Below the pieces are notes generated by a model, which searched no databases, was not told the DNA's origin, and worked only from the letters and a program-made list of their open reading frames with translations. Shown piece by piece: positions 1 to 8,887 of a stretch of 25,566 bases of DNA. The translations under genes were made by a program, and so were the position numbers. The DNA is from Stephanodiscus triporus (Eukaryota; Bacillariophyta; Thalassiosirophyceae; Thalassiosirales; Thalassiosiraceae), in the NCBI GenBank assembly GCA_036939755.1, contig JALLAZ010000514.1:1-25566 (forward strand), given 5' to 3'. How positions within the stretch are numbered: position 1 is the first letter of the stretch; the number at the start of each line of letters is the position of its first letter.

Positions 1-1
1 T

Positions 2-36
2 GCGTTCTTCAAAGAACGGACGTAACTTGCGTCCGT
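2..36. repeat. Two abutting small inverted repeats at the window edge
   Basis: Positions 3-18 read CGTTCTT, a 2-nt spacer, then AAGAACG, a 7-bp stem. Immediately after, 16-36 reads ACGGACG, a 7-nt spacer, then CGTCCGT, a second 7-bp stem sharing bases with the first. Two adjacent perfect stems in 35 bp is more than expected by chance and could be the end of a small non-autonomous element or a 3' end structure of a gene lying to the left. The window starts here, so the other side cannot be seen. Confidence 0.35.
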
Positions 37-366
37 ACCAACTAAACCCACTCTACTCTGAATCAAAGAATCTGTTGCTCTCGGCCGCCCAATCTTCATG
101 CTCCTTACCGCAAAGAAATATATTAAAAAAAATAACTGCTAAGAGCAAGTTGCTCGCGCAAGTCTCTCCCACGGAGTCATAAAGAGATGGTCGTCTCTGA
201 TTCAACTTCGCACTGCCCCCATCCTCACAAAAGAGAGGCCTTGGTGTTGCCAACGGCTGCCGCGCCACGTGCCGGCGAATTCCACAAAGATTGGATTCTG
301 GGAGTACTCTCACAGTTGTTAGTCCAACTTTTTCATCGTGTTTATCACCATCACGATGCCTACCAT

Positions 367-3281
367 ATGCCGCCCCGTCGTCTATCGTCCGTATCGCAAT
401 TCCACCCGCTTGCTGCGGCAATCGTTTTTGCGGCTATGTTGGCGTCGGCGGACGCCGTCACATTAGATGCTGCTAATGAATTAAACGATGTTGCCCGCAA
501 ACGTTACTGCGATCCAGCAATAGCGACCATTAGCGCGTGGTTGGTTCTAGTGACCGTGAGTTGCATGCCTGCACTCGCAATCATAATGCTCTTCTTATTA
601 CATCTCGTATTGCCGTTACCTTTCTCTAATCTTTTCAATTGATACATGTCTCTTTCATGCTCCTCTCGGGACAGAGTCTCGAGATAAATGACTTCCGCTA
701 CTTTCTCAAACTCGCCTACGGACGAAAAGCAAAAGACAAGGGAAACATTGAAAACATCGGTAGGCGAGGGAAACATTACCTCATTGATAATGTTTTCCTT
801 TCCGATAATAATTATGTCGCTTCCCTCGTTGCCATTCGGCTAGGATTACGCGATGCCATCATTGACGCCGTCATCCTCTACTTCTTGACGTATGCAGTTG
901 TTGTTGGGCTTACGTGGAGCGATGTCGATGTCGAATCTAATTTTTTACTAATCATTCGGGGAATAAGTTATATGGTCTCCGCGAGTATGTTGGCGTCGAT
1001 TGGTTGGAAGATTCCCCTATGGGTAAGTCCTTGAATTGACTCTTTCTCTCGTTTGTTTGCTTGTTGTTTTTGCTGCAGGTGGTTGGGGTCGGGGTGAAAA
1101 CGAACACGTCCATCCTCCTCATCCTATTTACCTACGACGAACTAATGATTCACTCATTTCCACTTATTACAATCATAGCTGGGATTCTATCGCAAGAGCA
1201 ACTTCAACTTCCTCAAGGATACGTCGTCCATCGCCCCTCAGGCCGTACTCGATCACGTCTTTGAGGGCTCTTCGCTGGCATCTTTCAGATATCAAGTCCG
1301 ACTCGGCGTTGGTAAACACACGATTTCATTCGTAATTCTTCTGTTGCCGTTCTACGTCAACTTGAAGGTTCATATTTATTTCATCTCCTTACTGGTAGGA
1401 CTGGTGTTTGGTTGTGTTTATCAATATACCGTATTCATGCTTCGACAGCGATATAAGAGGCACCGGGGGATGGTTGCCATGGGTGCCAGTGCAGTATTGC
1501 TTCTTATTAGCTCAGCTGTGTTTATGGCTGGTATTCGCTTCATTGACATTGTCTGGGTAAGTCGCCCATGTTTGACCATGTTTTATTATTTTACTATTGA
1601 ACTAAATCACCTATCTTTTCCTTTTCTTTGCGTCTTTTTAATCAGAACTGGAACTTGAGGCTAGCGTATTGGAAAATAGGCGTTCTTTCCTACTTTTTGT
1701 GGTTGACGCTATGCCTTATTATTCTGGGTATGTATTATTACGAACAGAAGCTTTTTATACTGGCCGAAGACGACGAAAACCAGGAGGAGGAGTTGGTGGT
1801 GGAAAAAAAGAAAGGTGATGATATCCAGATGAGTGAAGAGTATGATACGACTGGAAAAGTCGAGGCTGAGACTGTGCTTCCCGGAGAGGACAAGAGGTAT
1901 TCGACAGGATGCAGTGAATCGGAAGAGCCAATGAATAACCGAGCAAACCGGAGAGATTTATACAGGAAGGATTCAATGGAATCATATATTTATGAGACTG
2001 GTGAGCGACTGAATTTTTGATGACGCTTGTTCCCTCGTCTAGATTGTGTGTTTACACTTTTTTTCTGTACAGTCTACTTCGATCGTATTACGCTCACGGG
2101 TCGAAGTTTGTCGAGGACCAGATTAGAAAGAGAGAGCACAGACGACAGGGATAAAACTACCAAAGAAATTCATGATGAAATTGCTGCGGTAGATGAACCC
2201 AACCGGAATATCAAGTGGTACCATCGTCTCCCATTTCTACCGGTGTTTCATGTTTTAAGGCGCCAGAATGCAACTACTTGGAGCTGCTGTCGCAAAAACT
2301 CAGACTTCTACAAGCAGCCATGCCAGTACAAGGTTTGGCATGTCTTTGTCAATATTTTGAGGATCTTGATCAGATTAGTTGCGTTATTTTTAACTGTCAT
2401 TGTAATCACGTCGACGGCTGAGACTAGGACCGCTCTTGCCAAATTGCCAGAGTCATTTAAAATCAGTTATGGTGAGAGTTAAAGTACCAACACTTTGGTC
2501 GCGGCCTCAACTGACGACAAAACTCAATATTTCTCATGTCTTATTCGCTATACTAACCAACAGAGAAACAAAATGAAGGCGCAGTCTGTGCCTTTGACGA
2601 AAAATTCGGTAATATTCGTGAATTTGCAAGCAAGGATGAGGCTCATTTGGCAAACTATACAATCGCCCATTGTGGGCCCTGTGGTGCTTGCAGCACATGG
2701 AATGATTTGCAGGTGCAGTATTCTACGAGGGTAAGCTTCTTTTATCTAATTTTCCTTTGATTTTATTGTATTCTTTTGCTTACGATACTAAGTTGTTGCG
2801 TAGCATTCCTTAGCATTGCTAGGCCGAAAATGTGCTCAGAAAACAATCTTGGGTGGCGCCGAGGCTGCATTTGATTGCGTCGAGACTACAATAGGCTTCA
2901 AGGGAGACTGTGCCAGATGCTGGGTAGATAGTTTCTTGTGCTCGAAGACGTGAGTTTTGTTCTTCCTCTACTTCGCCGTACGATCAATTGATCTAATGCG
3001 CATTGTTTCTTTGGCTTTTTTCTTGCAGATTCTGTTCTTTCATTTTCCTACAAAGCACGATTACCAACCGAATTGCCAACTTCAAAGTGTCTCCGAAACA
3101 TGTCACAAGTGCAATGTGCTCGGAAGCTAGCTGTGAGGCTGGAAACCCAGGTGCGTTTGTCCGCTGTTCTGGAGCCAATAGGAGGAAGATGGGCATCAAG
3201 TCCGATATCAAAAGGCCATTGGATGAGCAGTGTCGCATTGTTGATGTTGATGATTGGGGCTCTTTTTTTGGCTTAGAGTAA
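367..3281 (+). CDS. Multi-pass membrane protein with signal peptide and Cys-rich C-terminal ectodomain (8 exons, unnamed family)
   Basis: I have no name for this protein; its motif pattern resembles unnamed diatom proteins. The exon model joins in frame: 367-606, 675-1022, 1179-1556, 1646-2000, 2073-2471, 2564-2730, 2804-2949, 3029-3281, about 761 aa, with GT donors and AG acceptors throughout. The ATG at 367 gives a clean signal peptide (MPPRRL.. then AAAIVFAAMLASADA); an in-frame ATG at 187 would bury it, so 367 is preferred. About eight hydrophobic helices follow, in exons 1-5 (for example residues 50-80, and ISSAVFMAGI in exon 3). An acidic, Lys-rich hydrophilic loop lies between TM7 (exon 4) and TM8 (exon 5). 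Exons 6-8 encode a tail with 14 cysteines, including HCGPCGACS, GDCARCW and VRCSGANRRK. With a cleaved signal peptide and eight helices, this tail would face outside. Function unknown; a receptor or adhesion role is only a guess. The exon 3 acceptor is the least certain join. Confidence 0.72.
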
Positions 3282-3400
3282 TCGCTACAGAAGTATCTTG
3301 CTGCTAGAGTAGGATCTGTTTTGGTGAAGCACCTTTAAATTTAGTGTGAAGAGTAAAATAGAATCATGATGTGTGTAAAACAAGAAGTAAGTAATCTTAT
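3282..3400. other. Convergent 3' intergenic gap
   Basis: This 119-bp AT-rich spacer separates the stop of the membrane protein gene from the stop of TGS1 on the other strand. It must hold both 3' UTRs. I see no further gene or obvious canonical AATAAA signal. Confidence 0.6.
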
Positions 3401-5429
3401 CTACAACGTATCTTCGAGACCTCGCCCAAAGTAAGCTGTTACAGTCTTGACTTTTCCACAGATAACATTTTGTTCCATCTCAAAACAACCCACGACGCTT
3501 GATGCTATGGCATTATGCCCAAGGGCAATGCCATTTATGTTCCGTGGAAGAAAGTAGGCAATGACTCCATCAGAAAGTTCTTTTGAGTCATCAAAGACTG
3601 CATTGGTAGCGATGGAAAATAGCTGAGCGCCATTCGTAGTCACAGTTGTTGTCCGTTTTGTGTTACCCCCCCCCTCAGTGTTGTTGTTTGCATCTTCATC
3701 TTGCTGGGAAGTCTCCTCTAAAATAGCAGATTCCACAGTAATAGAAGCCGTAGGTTCAAATGTTGTGTTCCCATAACTCATTCCTCCCCATGGGGGCGAC
3801 AAGAATAACCCATCTATGTTTTCTGGAAGGAGATCCATCCCTCCGAGTGCGAAGCCTGCGCATCTACCGTATCTCGAGTGGTCAATTTTATGTGCCTCAT
3901 CAGAGTCAGCCTTGCCGCAGCTACTAATGCAGCCATCCACATAAATCCTTGACATTTGAAGAACGCCCTTTCTATATTGATGCAAGACCTCGACTGCATC
4001 CGCATGGACGAAAACAATATCCTCACGTTTGACCTCGTATATCGATGCGTTGTGCGCTGCGTTCTTCAATCGTGATAGGTTGTTATCCACAGCAATAACC
4101 TTTACACGAGGAGGGGGTCCGGCATAATACCCGTCATCGTCATCACATTGTTGCTGATGATGTTTTTGATGACCCGTTTCGTCGTCCTTCCTCGTATTAT
4201 TATTGTTCCAGCGAGCGAAGGCTATGGAATTTCCACCACATCCGCAAAATAAGTCAAGAATGATGATATCATTTTGTTTCCTCTGCCTAGGACTAACTCG
4301 TTCAGCTTCATCATTCGTTGGAGCAAAAACATCCCCCTCCTCCCGTGTCTCACAATTATGACTATCCTTCTCATTACACGGTGTCATCTCCCCCATCCGC
4401 CGGATCTCCTTCTGATAGAATATGATCTTCACCATCCGTTCAGCGATGTGATTGGCGATCGATTCCGGGGTTACACTGTACCACATTTCGGGACTGTAAT
4501 CTTCATCTTCGTCCTCATTTCCACCGCCTATTCGTATCCCCATGTCATACCGCGAGAATAAACGTTTGCGCTGTGCCCAGAATTTGTCGGGTACGGAAGA
4601 AGTAGGATATGGATTGAGTACGCCATCTCCGTTATCGCCGTGAGGGAGATGGTGATAATGCTTGGAAAAATCTTGCATGTGTTTGCAATTCGCCATTCGT
4701 TTTCGTTCTTCCTGCCACTTTTAGGAAGGAAAGAAAGCATCGATATGAGTTGTGTGTGTGTGCTCACAGAGAGGGAGAGAAAACTAATAAAGCAGGATCA
4801 CTCACCTTGGTTGGACCAATTGCAGAAATGTGTCGTTTCACGGGTATGAACATTTGCGTCGCTTCATTTTCTTTGTCAATCGTCTTGATTTCTTTCTCCT
4901 GTACATATCGTGCAAGGAACGATGCGGATGGTCTTGCAATATTGGATATTGACCTCGTTGTATTTGTGACGTTTGTTGAGTCACAAGCTTCTGCTTGGCG
5001 TGTAACACCCATCTTCTTCTCTTCATTGCCATTATCATATCCCATCGTTGTACATTCATTCACAGATGCATGTCGACCTCCTTTTCTGGTGTCACCCAAC
5101 TTAATTCTTTCTTCCTTGGCGTTCTCCTCGTTCCTTGTTGCTCGCCCAACTTTTTCATCGTTCGGATGGACCGGCTCTTCGTCCATCTCAACCCGCGTAA
5201 TAATGCAGGTTAACGGCGCCTGGCGATTTGATGGTATGCGATGAATAGTCTCGGAGCAATTTTCAATCCAATTATTGATGCTGTTGTGATGAGGTTTGCT
5301 CTTCTTGTTCTTCTTTCGACGTTTGTTAGATGATTTTTGTCGTTGGGCATTCATATTCTTTCGTTTGTTCGATGACTCAGGAGGAAGAGCGGCGCCAGCA
5401 GTAGTGCTAACTACTGCGGCCTCGACCAT
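3401..5429 (-). CDS. TGS1: Trimethylguanosine synthase (snRNA/snoRNA cap hypermethylase)
   Basis: TGS1 converts the m7G cap of snRNAs and snoRNAs to 2,2,7-trimethylguanosine using S-adenosylmethionine, in the nucleus/nucleolus. Two exons: 5429-4806 and 4711-3401, joined phase 0 across a 94-nt intron (GTGAGT donor, GGCAG acceptor), giving about 644 aa. Family marks in the joined protein: FWAQRKRLFSRYDMGI near residues 252-267, the SAM motif DLFCGCGGNSIAFA near 361-374, and SPPWGG near 513-518. The N-terminal 200 residues are low complexity with a Lys/Arg-rich stretch (KRRKKNKKSK), a likely nuclear or nucleolar signal. The core carries inserts not usual for the family: an Asn/His/Gln/Asp-rich loop after the SAM motif, and an added segment of roughly 50 aa with several Cys before SPPWGG. 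It is divergent from the GTPase gene and shares a 269-bp promoter with it. Confidence 0.93.
4712..4805 (-). other. TGS1 intron with two in-frame acceptors
   Basis: The donor reads AAG|GTGAGT. The acceptor region reads AAAAG-TGGCAG on the minus strand, so AG occurs at 4718 and again at 4712, six bases apart. Both keep the frame; using the first would add Trp-Gln. The CAG at 4712 is the more usual form. Confidence 0.75.
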
Positions 5430-5698
5430 GATGGGGAAGATGATTGGAAGACCGAATCACTCCACGGAGGGCCCAGCGAAGAGTGGCTTCTACTCAAGAG
5501 TCAGAAAGAGGGCGAGCGCCGTCGTACTACCCTTGGTGATCATAATATCGTTGTTGTTTTTTGGCGTCGTCTCCTTTGTGGCGGGAAAATATTTTCCCGC
5601 CACAAATGCACGGCGACCGACACGAGGCGAGGTCGACGACGAATCGGCGGCGCGGGGCGACTTCCGACTTCCGACCTCAGTAGTATCCACCATCCACC
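5430..5698. promoter_or_regulatory. Divergent promoter between TGS1 and the GTPase gene
   Basis: These 269 bp separate the two start codons. The GTPase start has a strong context (CCACCATGT). The region holds a perfect 32-bp palindrome, listed separately, roughly central: about 160 bp from the TGS1 ATG and about 110 bp from the GTPase ATG. The promoter role is inferred from position. Confidence 0.65.
5575..5606. promoter_or_regulatory. Perfect 32-bp palindrome with two head-to-head E2F-type sites
   Basis: The left arm TTTGTGGCGGGAAAAT is followed directly by its exact reverse complement ATTTTCCCGCCACAAA, with no spacer or mismatch. Each arm contains GGCGGGAAA / TTTCCCGCC, which matches the E2F/DP recognition sequence known from plants and animals. 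The two sites are separated by about 4 bp of AT. Binding itself is inferred. Confidence 0.75.
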
Positions 5699-7579
5699 AT
5701 GTCACACTCCATCATTCAATGGTCCCGTATCGTCGTTCCTCGTTCTAACAAGGTCGCGTATGCCAGCAGAGCGGTGGCATCTCGCGCCTCATCGAGAGGT
5801 TGCGCCCAGTCGTCGGCCGCGTCACCACCGCTGCACATCCTCTCGTCGAACGACGCGCCGCCATTTTCTTCATGTCCCTCGGGAGGAGGTCGACGAGGAC
5901 CTGTCCATGGCAGGTGTGGCAACGATCGAGCCGTTAGATCGCTCGTTAGATGTTCATCCACGTGGAAGTGGTCCAACAGGCAACAGCCCACGACGCCTCC
6001 TTCCTTTTCTCCTGACGACGATCCAAGCGGCGACGACGACAAACGCAGCAGAAGCGGCGAAGGCGGCGGCGGCAATCCCCCCCCATCCATCCAGCAGTCC
6101 ATTCTCTCCCAGTGCTCCTCCCTCCACTCCTCGATCATGCCTCTCAACTCCAGCCTCCGCGGTCCGCTGTCGAAGGGATCCGACCGTGGCACCTCCCTCC
6201 CATTCGTGCTGTTGGTGGGGAATCACTCCTCCGGCAAGTCGTCCTTCGTCAACTACGTCCTGGGCCGACCCGTCCAGACGGCAGGCGTGGCCCCCACCGA
6301 CGATTGCTTCACCGTCATCGCCCCGGGACCGAAGGACGTCGATCAGGACGGTCCGGCGTTGGTGGGCGACCCCGACATCGGCTTCGAGGGACTGCGTCAA
6401 TTCGGACCGACGCTTATCCACCACACGCAGCTGAAGGTGCGGGAGGGGATCAAGAACGTGGATTTCATGATGGTGGACAGCCCGGGCATGATCGACAGCC
6501 CGGCGACCTCCGGGGGCATGTCGTTGCTTGGGTACGCCGGTTGGAACGGCGGTTCCGCGGGGGGATCGTCCCCCTCCTCCCCATCGGCGATGGATCGCGG
6601 GTACGACTTCCAGGGTGTGGTGCGTTGGTTCGCCGAGCGCGCCGATGTAGTCCTCCTGTTCTTCGATCCGGACAAGCCCGGGACCACCGGCGAGACCCTG
6701 AGCATACTCTTGCATTCCCTCGGGGGGATGGACCACAAGCTGCTAATCGTGCTGAACAAGGCAGACCAGTTCAAGAAAATACACGACTTCGCGCGCGCGT
6801 ATGGCTCGTTGTGTTGGAACCTATCGAAGGTAATACCCCGGAAGGACCTGCCGAGGATATTCACGATGTGCCTACCGGTGACGAGCAAGAACAATGGCGA
6901 TCAGGGCTCGTCAAGCGTTGGGGGCGGTGGAGACGCGCCAACCATTCAGGCGCTGGATCAGCGCGCGCTCGCGGACCTGCACCAGACGAGGGACGACGTG
7001 ATCGCCGAGGTGATGAAAGCCCCGAAACGCAGGATCGACAACGTCATCACCAACCTGCACGACTCGGTCCACCTCTTGCTCATGCACGCGGTGGTCGCCG
7101 AGGACGTGCGGTCGCGGTATTCCAAGCGACTTTGGGAGAATCGCATCCAGGAGGCGTCGTCTTTGGTGTTGGGAACGGCGTTGGCGGGGATGGGGGCGTA
7201 CCTCAGCGCGCCGCCGCAGTTGACGGGGGGCGTCGTCGCCGTGACGGTGCTGGGCGTGGGGGGGATGCGGTGGTTCAATTCCGCCAAGTTGAAGGACGTA
7301 GAGGAGCAGCTGCTGTCGGCAGAGGAGCTTGGCGCGTCGTTTCAGCGCACGCATCCGCAGGAGGTGAGCGAGGCGGACGAATTCTACGCGAGCGTGTGGC
7401 AGAGGATACGCGATCCGCTGAGGCTGAGCCTGTGGAGGACGGGACTGGCAGATTTCCCCGCAGTGGGTAAGGGACAATTGCAACATCTGCAGAGGATACT
7501 GGACGAGGAAATCCCCAAGTTGAGGAGGTTGGCATCTCCCTCTCATCATGGATCGACAAAGATCGACGACCGGCGGTGA
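5699..7579 (+). CDS. Dynamin/EHD-superfamily large GTPase, organelle-targeted
   Basis: Single exon, 626 aa. The G domain is complete. The P-loop GNHSSGKSS lies at residues 174-182, with a likely switch I Thr in VAPTDD near 198-202. G3 is DSPG at 260-263 and G4 is NKAD at 353-356. The spacing and the FFDPDKPGTTGETL segment fit EHD/dynamin-like membrane GTPases rather than small GTPases. Residues 1-40 are rich in Arg, Ser and Ala with almost no acidic residues, like a mitochondrial or plastid presequence; residues 50-165 are low complexity. Near residues 485-520 a hydrophobic, Gly/Ala-rich hairpin could insert into membrane. A role in organelle membrane remodelling is inferred from the family. 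The start has a Kozak-like CCACCATG. The gene is GC-rich. Confidence 0.85.
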   Translation: MSHSIIQWSRIVVPRSNKVAYASRAVASRASSRGCAQSSAASPPLHILSSNDAPPFSSCPSGGGRRGPVHGRCGNDRAVRSLVRCSSTWKWSNRQQPTTPPSFSPDDDPSGDDDKRSRSGEGGGGNPPPSIQQSILSQCSSLHSSIMPLNSSLRGPLSKGSDRGTSLPFVLLVGNHSSGKSSFVNYVLGRPVQTAGVAPTDDCFTVIAPGPKDVDQDGPALVGDPDIGFEGLRQFGPTLIHHTQLKVREGIKNVDFMMVDSPGMIDSPATSGGMSLLGYAGWNGGSAGGSSPSSPSAMDRGYDFQGVVRWFAERADVVLLFFDPDKPGTTGETLSILLHSLGGMDHKLLIVLNKADQFKKIHDFARAYGSLCWNLSKVIPRKDLPRIFTMCLPVTSKNNGDQGSSSVGGGGDAPTIQALDQRALADLHQTRDDVIAEVMKAPKRRIDNVITNLHDSVHLLLMHAVVAEDVRSRYSKRLWENRIQEASSLVLGTALAGMGAYLSAPPQLTGGVVAVTVLGVGGMRWFNSAKLKDVEEQLLSAEELGASFQRTHPQEVSEADEFYASVWQRIRDPLRLSLWRTGLADFPAVGKGQLQHLQRILDEEIPKLRRLASPSHHGSTKIDDRR

Positions 7580-7920
7580 GGGGAGGCGATTGTGAAGAGT
7601 CTCATATTCAGTACATATGGTAGTTACTCACTATCTTAACCAGCACGAAAAGTGAACTACCATGATAGCTCTCACTTTGCAGTATCCTTCTCTCACCATA
7701 AAGATTAGTCTCAATTAATCTATTTCCCAACTCGTCCGATTCAATACACCAGGCAAAACTTTGTTCCGTAGAGAATAGTATATAGTGTACAATATTATCG
7801 TATCGTGCGCAATACTTAACACCCCACCCTTAATCTCTAACAAATCAAGACTACTTTGACGTGAAATAGCTCGCATAAAACATTATCATAACGAGTTTAC
7901 ACTCAGAAAAGCCAGCACCA
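7580..7920. other. Convergent intergenic region, AT-rich
   Basis: These 341 bp lie between the GTPase stop and the end of the LRR pseudogene. Apart from the stem-loop at 7617-7663 I see only AT-rich sequence with no coding potential and no RNA gene. Confidence 0.5.
7617..7663 (+). other. Stem-loop just after the GTPase stop codon
   Basis: ATGGTAGTT at 7617-7625 pairs with AACTACCAT at 7655-7663. Inside the loop, CAC at 7629-7631 can pair with GTG at 7652-7654 after a 3-nt bulge. It starts 38 bp past the stop and would sit in the 3' UTR. Function unknown. Confidence 0.35.
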
Positions 7921-8341
7921 CTACAGAAAAGCCAACACGTGTTTAATGACCACCTCAAGGCACCTACCACCAGATGTACGACATTCATTCCGGGACTCTT
8001 GATCGACAATCTTTGAGCATACCATGGCCTTCCAAATCGCAAGTTCTAGAATTGTAATGGACTCCTTCAGCTGCACATGATGCAGTCGAGCATAACTTGT
8101 GACCATGTCACGAATTTCTTCATAGTATCGGACGTTCACTTCATCTCTATTTCCAATTTCTATTTCAATTTTATGAATACTTGCATCAACTTCAATTCGG
8201 TGTTCATCGCTCATGCAAATTGAACGCTTTGAGACGCTGGCTTCGACAAGGATACTGAACACTCTAAAAGGGATGTTGCACCTAGCTCTTATTGATTCAC
8301 CCACAATTTGTTGCCAATCTATATCTAGGGCATGGTGGTGG

Positions 8342-8416
8342 GTCCTCTGAGCCCGAATCACGTCTCGCAAGTAGTCAGCGTGAGTCCTCTGAGCCCGAAT
8401 CACGTCTCGCACGTAG
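8342..8416 (-). repeat. 42-bp coding tandem duplication in the LRR pseudogene
   Basis: A 33-bp block at 8342-8374 recurs at 8384-8416 with one mismatch in the block, giving a period of 42 bp (14 codons). On the minus strand both copies encode YxRDVIRAQRTH. The duplication keeps the frame, so it may predate the disabling lesions. Confidence 0.85.
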
Positions 8417-8887
8417 CCGGCAGATGTGCCACGCTTTTTGGCAAGCCTTAGGATCATAATTCCAAAATCAAAAGGCATGGCCCGCCACCTTTGCATGTGT
8501 GTATCAAGAAGAAGATGGATAACTTCCATCGGGGCTCCACCTAACAGGGCGTACGCTAGAGGAACTTCCCCCCACATGAAGGGGTGTCATTCCAAAGCAG
8601 TCCTGTCGAAGTCCATGCGCTGGAAGCCTGCTGACCTCTTCATTGAACCATTTGCGTGTAGTGCTGTCAATGGTTTGTTCAACATTATGATGTGGATGAT
8701 AGTAATAACAATGCCTGTGTAGGGGCAACTCATCGAACCTTCCTTTAATCATTTCAAGAGAAAAGCCCATGTTCTGCAGGAAGGGGAATGACAGCTCAAA
8801 CACATTTTGCGTCAAAGCGGACGAGGGAGCAATCACAACATTCCTCAAAAGTGTACAACGACGAAATGTGCTGAGTTTGAGACTATT

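Noticed and set aside
53..421. 122-aa minus-strand frame at the left end
   Set aside because: Opposes the signal peptide exon of the membrane protein gene and has no family resemblance.
1079..1264. Coding exon read from the strong acceptor at 1078
   Set aside because: It leads to a stop near 1262 and does not join the downstream helices; the acceptor at 1178 gives a continuous membrane protein.
6112..7470. 452-aa alternative frame within the GTPase gene
   Set aside because: Arg/Gly/His-rich shifted reading of GC-rich DNA, while the main frame has intact G1, G3 and G4 motifs.
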